Shown: piece after piece, positions 1 to 5,118 of the stretch
How the letters are laid out: every line of letters begins with the position of its first letter
How positions within the stretch are numbered: the stretch's first letter is position 1
Assembly (NCBI GenBank): GCA_024643305.1
Contig: JAHENE010000156.1
Location: 1 to 5,118 of the forward strand
DNA length: 5,118 bases
Source: Thiobacillaceae bacterium
Lineage (GTDB): Bacteria; Pseudomonadota; Gammaproteobacteria; Burkholderiales; Thiobacillaceae
Direction: 5' to 3'
Translations under genes and position numbers: made by a program
The notes under the pieces: model-generated
What the model was told of the DNA's origin: nothing
The model's database searches: none
Seen by the model: only the letters and a program-made list of their open reading frames with translations

Positions 1-714
1 GAGGCCCTCAAGGACAATCAACACGCGCTCGAACTGGTTTCGGATATCAGTGAGAATCTCGTCCAGCATCTTCCAGTCGTTGTGGGAGAAGGATCGGCGA
101 TGGGCACCTGATAACTGTATTCCCTGCAGCACGCTGTTGTGGATTAGGGCATCGTGCAGTACCAGATCCTTGGGGCCGAATAGATAACCGATCGTCGTGA
201 CATTTGTGGCGTGACCGCTGACGAAAACGATGCTGTCATCGACGCCATGCAACTCGGCCAGAGCAGTTTCCAGCTCACGCTGGATTGGACGTTCTCCCGA
301 AACCAAGCGGCTGGCGGAGACTGAAGTGCCCCAGCGTTCAATGGCCTCCTTGGCGGCCTTGTTCACTCGTGGATGGCCGCACAAACCCAGGTAGTTGTAG
401 CTGGAGAAATTGATGTATTGGCGTCCTCCAATGCTTGTCGTGCTTCCGGCGACACCGTCATGTACTTTGAAAAATGGATTATCCAGGCCAAAACGCTTGG
501 CCGCGACCTGGGGAATGAGCAGTTTTTCGTAATTGGGGAAACGGTCGAACCGAGTAAATTCTTCCGGAATTGCTGCGGAGGAATATTTTGCTGGAACAAC
601 CGGCTTCATGGCAGAAGGCTCAACGGCTTTGCCCTTGCGCAACATGATTTTCTTGATCAGGTCATTTTTTGCCTGGTTGGTCAGGCCGAAGACCCGCTTG
701 TTCTTCGCACTCAT
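1..714 (-). CDS. Alpha-oxoamine synthase (PLP-dependent, BioF/Kbl/serine palmitoyltransferase family), N-terminal 238 residues; 3' end off-window
   Basis: Family members condense an amino acid with an acyl thioester, losing CO2, to give an alpha-amino ketone. Starting at ATG 714-712 the frame stays open to base 1. The core begins near residue 85. Visible motifs are FSSYNYLGL (103-111), GTSVSASRLVSGE (129-141, aligning with the family's glycine/serine-rich GTxxxxSR segment), SGHATN (166-171, where BioF has SGFAAN), IHNS with His192 (the histidine expected to stack on the PLP ring) and FSHND (209-213). The PLP-binding lysine and the Asp/His motif lie beyond the edge. Residues 1-80 are an extension absent from BioF, strongly basic over 1-38. 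The start overlaps the PKS stop, and only a weak GGGA (726-723) precedes it. The context points to acyl-ACP from the PKS as substrate rather than the CoA substrates of BioF or Kbl. A biotin or threonine-catabolism role is unlikely here. The amino acid used cannot be predicted. Confidence 0.93.
   Translation of the reverse strand, partial: MSAKNKRVFGLTNQAKNDLIKKIMLRKGKAVEPSAMKPVVPAKYSSAAIPEEFTRFDRFPNYEKLLIPQVAAKRFGLDNPFFKVHDGVAGSTTSIGGRQYINFSSYNYLGLCGHPRVNKAAKEAIERWGTSVSASRLVSGERPIQRELETALAELHGVDDSIVFVSGHATNVTTIGYLFGPKDLVLHDALIHNSVLQGIQLSGAHRRSFSHNDWKMLDEILTDIRNQFERVLIVLEGL
711..714 (-). promoter_or_regulatory. ATGA stop/start overlap coupling the PKS and alpha-oxoamine synthase
   Basis: The PKS stop TGA (713-711) and the next ATG (714-712) share bases in the four-base ATGA. 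Only a weak Shine-Dalgarno-like GGGA (726-723, 8 bases ahead) precedes it. Such overlaps usually allow a terminating ribosome to restart, keeping the two products in step. No promoter or terminator is visible between the genes. Confidence 0.85.
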
Positions 715-878
715 ATTGGATTTCCCAGTGCTGGAGCAAGCTTTCTGACTTCTTGCACAGCTTGGTCCAGGTCGGGTATGTCCGCTGACACATCATGCTG
801 GGCAACCAGATCTGCAAGCATTTCTTTCATGCGTGCATCGTCTTCGGAGTTGGTAGCTTGATTCTCTACGGAATCCGC
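711..878 (-). other. Acidic C-terminal tail of the PKS, possible docking segment
   Basis: The 55 residues after the ACP (1414-1468) match no catalytic domain I know. They hold 12 Asp/Glu and 4 Arg/Lys, with a likely amphipathic helix around EDDARMKEMLADLVAQH and a second around LDQAVQEVRKLA. Short helical tails after a terminal ACP often dock onto the next protein. The next protein here, the alpha-oxoamine synthase, begins with a basic segment, so docking between them is plausible but inferred. Confidence 0.45.
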
Positions 879-3800
879 GTGCAACAGGTGTTGTGCAAGG
901 CGCTCGGTAATGCGGGTTATGGTAGGGCCTTCGCTCAGTGCCATGAGCGGCAGATTGATGCCAAAACGCATTTCGATGCTGAGCACCAGTTCGACACCCA
1001 TGAGCGAGTCCATGCCGATTTCATAAAGAGATCGATCAACAGGAATGCGCTCCGGGGGCAGGCGCAGAATCTGGGCGATTTCCTCAATCAGTAGTTGTTG
1101 CAGGATTTCATGCACTTCCTCTTCGCTATGGTTCGCGATCAAGGTATGGATATCTTCAGCGTCTGCACTGTCCTTTTGCTTGCCGGCTTTGCGGCGCAGC
1201 TCTTCGAATCGCGGTGTTTTCGTGGCGGGCAGGAAACGGCTGAGGCTATGCCATTCGAAATCCATCACGGCGATTCCACTGCGGCCATTAGCTATTATGT
1301 TGGCCAATTGTGCCAAAGCCCGGTCAGAGGCAAGACTGGTGCCGCCCATCCGGGATTGCAGCGCGTCCTTGATGTTCTCGTTGCGGGCCAGGTAGCCAAC
1401 GTCGCCGATCGCCCCCCAGCATGCACTGGTGGCAGCAAGGCCTTTGGAGCGGCGATAGGCGGCCAAGCTTTCTAGATACATGTTGGCGGCTACGTAGTTG
1501 GCCTGGCCAGGGTTGCCGATGAAAGTCGTGGCGGAGGAATAGACCACGAAAAAGTCCAGTGGCAGATGCTCGGTCAATCGGTGCAGATTCCAGGCACCTA
1601 GTACCTTGGGCCGTAGTGCATTATGGAAACGTTCACGGTCGAGGTTTCTGATCAGGCCATCATCCAGCACCATGGCGGCGTGGATGATACCTTTGAGAGG
1701 TGGAAGTTCGTTATCGATCTCGTCGATGACTTCCTGTAGCCTGCTTGCGTCGGCGACATCGCAGGCCTTGATGTGCACTGTGGTGCCGGCTGCTTCTAGC
1801 TCCGCTACTGCAGCTGCGGCCTCTGGGGCTTCGCCTCCACGCCGTCCCAGCAGGACAACGTGTCCTGCACCCTGTTCGGCCAGCCAGCGTGCTGTTTTCA
1901 ATCCGAATCCGCCGAGGCCGCCCGTTACAAGGTAGGTGGCCTTATGCGACAAGGCAAGCTTTTTGGCTGTTGCCGTGGCTCTTGCGGCGGGAAACTCGCC
2001 ATCCTCGAAGTTGATGACAATCTTGCCGATCTGTTTGGACTGTTGCATATAGCGGAATGCATCCACGATGCGCGAGGCGGGGAAACTGCGGTAAGGCAAT
2101 GGCCGGAGCGCGCCATGTTCGATCAGGCCCATCATTTCGCGAAACAGGCTTGCGGCCAGTGCCGGACGTTCCACCATGAGCTGGTCGGCATCGATGCCGT
2201 AATAGGTAATGTTGTCCTTGAAGGGGCGCAGGCCGATCTTGGTGTTCTCATAAAAGTCGCGCTTGCCCAGTTCCAGGAAACGTCCGAAAGGGCGCAGCAC
2301 CCTAAGGTTCCGATTGACGGCTTCGCCCGCCAGGGAGTTGAGCACCACATCGATGCCCTGGCCTTCTGTGATTTCAAGAATCTCGTCGGCAAAGGCCAGG
2401 CTTCGAGAACTCATAACATGATCCGCGCCCAGCAGGCGCACGAAGTCCCGTTTCATATCGCTGCCAGCGGTAGCGAAAATTTCCGCACCAAGGTAGCGGG
2501 CTACTTCAATGGCGGCGATGCCAACACCGCCGGCAGCGCCATGGACAAGGATTTTTTCGCCGGGCTGCAGGCGCGCCAAATGGTGAAGCGCGTAATAGGC
2601 TGTGAAAAAGGCCGTAGGCACCGTTGCCGCTTCCTCAAAAGTCCAGGCTTCAGGCTTGTGAACGGCAGATCTTGCCTTGGTCACAACCCGTTTGGAAAAG
2701 CTTGCAGGCGCAAAGGCAATTACGGGATCGCCGATGCTGAATTCGGTAATGCCTGATCCAATGCGGGTTACCACTCCGGATAGTTCCAGGCCCATGCTTG
2801 GGCCAGCAAAGCCGTTTTCAACCGCCTCATCGGAAAGCAGCCCCATGGCATACATGACATCGCGGAAGTTGAGGCCCACCGCCTTTGGATTGATTTCAAT
2901 CTCATCGTCAGCCAGATCTGGTAGTGGCACGGTTTGCCATTGCAGGTTCTTGAGTTGGCCGGGAATGCTGAAATCCAGTCGGACATTGCGGAAAACATTC
3001 TCGTCACGCGCGGCATCATTTGCTTTCAGACGTTGCATGCGGGTCACATGGCGGGCATTCGCCGACAGGATGATTTCGTCTTCGCCATCCGGGTTCAGCA
3101 ATTCAAGACCAAGCAACAATGCCGTGTTCTGACCCAGTGTGTCCGTTTGCAAGTCGATAAGGGTGCAGTTCAGGGCCGGGTACTCATTCATGATCACCCG
3201 CCCAAAACCCCAGAGGGCCGATTGCGATGGGATATGCCGACCCTGGATGGGCTTGCCGTCGGCACGTGAAACCACCGAGCCGTGCGCCGTTACCAGCCAT
3301 AGACGGGGTGATTTAGAGGGCTCGCAGTTTTCGATGGCATGGATGAGATTCAGCGTGGTGATACAGCGCTGATCCTGGACGGCCATGAGATCGATTTCGG
3401 GTACGTCGTCATGGATAGACAAGCCGGCCAACTGGACTACATGATCGTACCCATTCATTCCAGGAAGGGGGGCATCAGCCTCCGCTATGGCCACTTCCTG
3501 GCCGTGCTGTGTCAACTGTTCGCGCAGCACCTGCGCGAAAGCACTCGAGTCGCCCTCACGGTCGGTAACGAGCAGCCATTGAGCTGCGTTCGATAAAGCG
3601 GATTTTCCCGCAACGGGGTTATCCGGATTTCGAGCCAGTACAGCAAAGACGCCTGTATGGATCGTTTCACCTTGGGGTTCAATCAGGGACTCGACTTCGA
3701 CAAACCCAGTTTCCTGCAGTATCTGTTGCCACCCTGACGGTGTCAGCAGAGGGGAACCGTGAGATGTCCACCAATCCGGGCTTGGGCCGAAAATGAAATC

Positions 3801-5118
3801 ATTTACCCGGTCCGGATGACGTTCCAGCAGGAGCAACAGGCCACCTTTGTTCAGCATCCTTTTCATAGCTAGCACTGGCAGCACATGGTCGTCTTTGGTA
3901 CGTACGACAGGACCGGCAAGGACGACATCAAAACCCTGCGGGGCAGCTTGCTCGTCTTCCAGCGCATGTGTCTCGGGGTTCAAGCGCGCACAGGTTACAT
4001 GGGGCTTGTCAGCGAATTCTGCTTGTGCACGTGCCAAGGGCTCGTCATCGCTCTCGGCGATGACATAATCGCAGCGCCCGGCGGGAAGCAGGGGCAGGAG
4101 CATTCGGGTATACGCACGTGACCCTTTGCTGATTTCGAGGATGCGCAGCCGGCGGTTGTCTGGCCACTGTTCCACCGTCTGGGTGATCACCTCCTGCAGT
4201 ACCCGGTTGATGCCACGGTAGGTGGGGGAGGCTTCCAGGAGCTGCCCCATAAGGCTGCCGGACGCCATGCTGGCGGCCAAGGCAGCACCATCCAGCTTAC
4301 CTGAGAGCAGGTCGGCCAGATGGTTGCCGACGCGGCCAGACAGTGCCAGGTCGGGCAGGTAAGCCGGATTCTCTCCCAGAATGGAAACCCAGATATCCTC
4401 CGGTGGAACTTGTTCTTCATTGGTGAGTTTCCAGCCTTCACCATCAGGTTCAATGAGGCCATCCTCTTGCAGGATAGTGAGCAGCCAATCGCGGAAGGCT
4501 CCGTGTTGTTCCGCACCCGGAGCAGGTCTAAACGGGGAATCTGAAATCAACCGGCCTTCCGAATCTGTACATGTCCGGAAGGCGCGATAAGCGAAAGCCC
4601 CAACCATGGCATCGAACAGTGGCACGGCACGCTGGAAGTGATCAATGCGGCGCAGGGAGGCTTCTTCACGCGCCAACGCGGCGATTGCCCGGCCCTTGAT
4701 CTCAATGTTCGTAGGCAAGGGAGAGGCGTCCTCGGGATTGGGCCTGGGCTTGAGATAGGACGTATAAACCCATTCAGCCGTCTTCCCTTGGTTACGCGAG
4801 GAAATCTGCATACCTCGGAAACGGCATCCTTCCAGACGGGCAATTGTGTTTCCTTCATCATCCAGAAGCAGGAATTCTGCAAGGACAGAATGTGGACTGC
4901 GTTTGACCACGCGAGTTTTGCAGTAACGGATTGTGTCGCCCTGGCCAAAGAGTTGCAGCCTCCCCACGTGGACTGGGAGAAGCGCGGCACGCTTGCCTGC
5001 TTCTAGCTCGTCTCGGAAGAAAGCAAGCAAAGTCTGCCAGCAAGAATCAAGCAAAACGGGATGCAGTATATGTGCATCAGAACTGGCTTCGACTGCTTGT
5101 GGCAGGCTGATGCTGGCT
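711..5118 (-). CDS. Highly reducing type I polyketide synthase, C-terminal part (DH-psiMT-psiKR-ER-KR-ACP); 5' end off-window
   Basis: This is a multidomain PKS that builds a reduced acyl chain on its own ACP. The frame is open to the window edge: the first whole codon is 5117-5115 and 1468 residues are visible (numbered from there). Domains in order: DH second half 1-103, methyltransferase-like 104-496, structural pseudo-KR 509-696, ER 711-1037, KR 1058-1296, ACP 1334-1413, acidic tail 1414-1468, then TGA at 713-711. The TTG at 5054 is not the start, because the reading frame upstream of it encodes the conserved HILHPV lead-in to the DH aspartate motif. KS and AT domains are expected upstream but are not seen. 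No release domain follows the ACP; the next gene, an alpha-oxoamine synthase overlapping by 4 bases, probably does that job. The methyltransferase motifs look inactivated while the DH, ER, KR and ACP motifs look intact. The family call is firm; iterative action and the product are inferred. Confidence 0.96.
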   Translation of the reverse strand, partial: ASISLPQAVEASSDAHILHPVLLDSCWQTLLAFFRDELEAGKRAALLPVHVGRLQLFGQGDTIRYCKTRVVKRSPHSVLAEFLLLDDEGNTIARLEGCRFRGMQISSRNQGKTAEWVYTSYLKPRPNPEDASPLPTNIEIKGRAIAALAREEASLRRIDHFQRAVPLFDAMVGAFAYRAFRTCTDSEGRLISDSPFRPAPGAEQHGAFRDWLLTILQEDGLIEPDGEGWKLTNEEQVPPEDIWVSILGENPAYLPDLALSGRVGNHLADLLSGKLDGAALAASMASGSLMGQLLEASPTYRGINRVLQEVITQTVEQWPDNRRLRILEISKGSRAYTRMLLPLLPAGRCDYVIAESDDEPLARAQAEFADKPHVTCARLNPETHALEDEQAAPQGFDVVLAGPVVRTKDDHVLPVLAMKRMLNKGGLLLLLERHPDRVNDFIFGPSPDWWTSHGSPLLTPSGWQQILQETGFVEVESLIEPQGETIHTGVFAVLARNPDNPVAGKSALSNAAQWLLVTDREGDSSAFAQVLREQLTQHGQEVAIAEADAPLPGMNGYDHVVQLAGLSIHDDVPEIDLMAVQDQRCITTLNLIHAIENCEPSKSPRLWLVTAHGSVVSRADGKPIQGRHIPSQSALWGFGRVIMNEYPALNCTLIDLQTDTLGQNTALLLGLELLNPDGEDEIILSANARHVTRMQRLKANDAARDENVFRNVRLDFSIPGQLKNLQWQTVPLPDLADDEIEINPKAVGLNFRDVMYAMGLLSDEAVENGFAGPSMGLELSGVVTRIGSGITEFSIGDPVIAFAPASFSKRVVTKARSAVHKPEAWTFEEAATVPTAFFTAYYALHHLARLQPGEKILVHGAAGGVGIAAIEVARYLGAEIFATAGSDMKRDFVRLLGADHVMSSRSLAFADEILEITEGQGIDVVLNSLAGEAVNRNLRVLRPFGRFLELGKRDFYENTKIGLRPFKDNITYYGIDADQLMVERPALAASLFREMMGLIEHGALRPLPYRSFPASRIVDAFRYMQQSKQIGKIVINFEDGEFPAARATATAKKLALSHKATYLVTGGLGGFGLKTARWLAEQGAGHVVLLGRRGGEAPEAAAAVAELEAAGTTVHIKACDVADASRLQEVIDEIDNELPPLKGIIHAAMVLDDGLIRNLDRERFHNALRPKVLGAWNLHRLTEHLPLDFFVVYSSATTFIGNPGQANYVAANMYLESLAAYRRSKGLAATSACWGAIGDVGYLARNENIKDALQSRMGGTSLASDRALAQLANIIANGRSGIAVMDFEWHSLSRFLPATKTPRFEELRRKAGKQKDSADAEDIHTLIANHSEEEVHEILQQLLIEEIAQILRLPPERIPVDRSLYEIGMDSLMGVELVLSIEMRFGINLPLMALSEGPTITRITERLAQHLLHADSVENQATNSEDDARMKEMLADLVAQHDVSADIPDLDQAVQEVRKLAPALGNPI
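879..1118 (-). other. PKS acyl carrier protein domain
   Basis: Residues 1334-1413 form a single ACP with the phosphopantetheine attachment motif GMDSL. The modified serine is Ser1371 (bases 1005-1007). Flanking features are typical: IAQILRLPPERIPVDRSLYEIG before the serine helix and VELVLSIEMRFGINLP after it. There is one carrier copy, not a tandem array. No thioesterase or reductase domain follows, so the chain must be released by a separate enzyme, most simply the overlapping alpha-oxoamine synthase. Confidence 0.94.
1230..1946 (-). other. PKS ketoreductase domain, catalytic, B-type by LDD motif
   Basis: Residues 1058-1296 form a short-chain-dehydrogenase KR that reduces the beta-keto group with NADPH. 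The cofactor motif is TGGLGGFG (1065-1072, bases 1902-1925) and LLGRRG follows the second strand. The catalytic residues are all present: Lys1171 (RPKVLGAW), Ser1195 (VYSSAT), Tyr1208 and Asn1212 (GQANYVAAN). An LDD motif sits at 1151-1153 (bases 1659-1667), the known marker of B-type KRs that give a D-configured hydroxyl, which suits onward dehydration by the DH. Confidence 0.93.
2007..2987 (-). other. PKS enoylreductase domain
   Basis: Residues 711-1037 form an MDR-type ER that reduces the enoyl-ACP to the saturated acyl-ACP with NADPH. The substrate-binding part has AVGLNFRDVMYAMG (746-759) and GLELSGVV (776-783), then ATVPTAFFTAYYAL (831-844). The nucleotide-binding motif is HGAAGGVG (859-866, bases 2520-2543), followed by VVLNSLAGEAVNRNLRVL (924-941) and FGRFLELGKRD (944-954). 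The length and all signature stretches are normal, so it looks active. Its presence means the product can be fully saturated at the beta carbon. Confidence 0.93.
3030..3593 (-). other. Structural pseudo-ketoreductase subdomain
   Basis: Residues 509-696 lie between the methyltransferase-like domain and the ER, where reducing PKSs carry the non-catalytic half of the split KR. Typical marks are AQWLLVTDREG at the start, the LWLVTAHGSVV strand, and QSALWGFGRVIMNEYPALNC (631-650), which corresponds to the conserved alWGfGRv..EyP stretch. There is no NADPH glycine motif or Ser/Tyr dyad, as expected. It props up the catalytic KR, which follows the ER. Confidence 0.85.
3630..4808 (-). other. C-methyltransferase-like domain with degenerate SAM and catalytic motifs (probable pseudo-MT)
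   Basis: Residues 104-496 match the place and layout of the C-methyltransferase domain of highly reducing PKSs: a helical lid (about 160-310), then a Rossmann-like core. Recognisable family features are RILEI (325-329), the LLPLLP helix end, FDVVLAG (396-402), NKGGLLLLLE (423-432) and FGPSPDWW (443-450). However, the SAM-binding loop, usually EIGAGTGGTT-like, reads EISKGSRAYT (328-337, bases 4107-4136). The usual NVLH after FDVVxAA reads GPVV, so the expected catalytic histidine is missing, although the partner glutamate position (Glu432) is kept. I infer that the fold is retained for structure but methylation is lost, as in the pseudo-methyltransferase of animal fatty acid synthase. The reading frame is intact throughout. 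Confidence 0.82.
4809..5117 (-). other. PKS dehydratase domain, C-terminal half
   Basis: Residues 1-103 are the second hotdog half of a DH, which removes water from the beta-hydroxyacyl-ACP to give an enoyl-ACP. The lead-in HILHPVLLD carries the catalytic aspartate (Asp24, 5048-5046), and the DxxxQ motif is complete (Asp24 to Gln28). The stretch after it (LPVHVGRLQLF, then a DDEGNTIARLEGCRFR strand) is typical of DH C-terminal halves. The partner histidine of HxxxGxxxxP is in the first half, beyond 5118, so activity cannot be fully judged. Confidence 0.88.

Noticed and set aside
144..599. Minus-strand open frames at 144-341 and 363-599
   Set aside because: They are in other frames inside the alpha-oxoamine synthase, whose frame carries the conserved YNYLGL, SRLVSG and HNS motifs without interruption.
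373..861. Plus-strand open frame of 162 codons across the PKS/AOS junction
   Set aside because: It is antisense to both well-supported genes, and the protein has no recognisable motif.
1860..2756. Long plus-strand open frame of 298 codons opposite the ER and the start of the KR
   Set aside because: It lies antisense to clearly conserved ER and KR coding sequence. Its translation shows no recognisable domain and looks like an antisense shadow of a GC-rich gene.
4107..4136. Frameshift or sequencing error as the cause of the odd methyltransferase SAM loop
   Set aside because: Conserved residues continue in the same frame directly before (RILEI) and after (LLPLLP), so simple substitutions explain it better than a paired frameshift.
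5052..5054. TTG at 5054 as the start of the PKS
   Set aside because: The frame continues upstream to the window edge and encodes the conserved residues just before the DH catalytic aspartate, so the gene starts off-window.
1..5118. RNA genes, CRISPR, insertion sequences, inverted-repeat terminators, promoters
   Set aside because: The whole window is coding with no gap. I saw no repeat arrays, hairpin plus T-run, or tRNA-like structure by eye.

Overview
The window is one minus-strand operon fragment with no intergenic space. Nearly all of it (711-5118) is the C-terminal part of a highly reducing type I polyketide synthase (PKS). It is followed, with a 4-base ATGA overlap, by the first 238 codons of a PLP-dependent alpha-oxoamine synthase (AOS; the family of BioF, Kbl, HemA and serine palmitoyltransferase). 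Both genes are cut by the window edges: the PKS loses its N-terminus at 5118 and the AOS loses its C-terminus at 1. Transcription runs from high to low coordinates.

Reading along the PKS, the visible domain order is: second half of a dehydratase (DH), a methyltransferase-like domain with degraded motifs, a structural pseudo-ketoreductase segment, an enoylreductase (ER), an active-looking B-type ketoreductase (KR), one acyl carrier protein (ACP), and a short acidic tail. There is no thioesterase, reductase or condensation domain after the ACP. A ketosynthase and acyltransferase presumably lie upstream, off-window. This layout is that of fungal highly reducing PKSs and animal fatty acid synthase.

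The likely joint role, by inference, is this. The PKS builds a mostly saturated acyl chain on its ACP. The AOS then releases it by decarboxylative condensation with an amino acid, giving an alpha-amino ketone (sphingoid-like or amino-polyketide product). Fumonisin biosynthesis in fungi (Fum1 PKS with Fum8 AOS) follows the same logic. The amino acid, chain length and final product cannot be read from this window.

Organism: bacterial, from the tightly packed, overlapping genes. G+C looks to be in the mid-50s percent by eye. Protein style would suit a proteobacterium, but I cannot name a genus. I see no tRNA, rRNA, CRISPR, insertion sequence, promoter or terminator.
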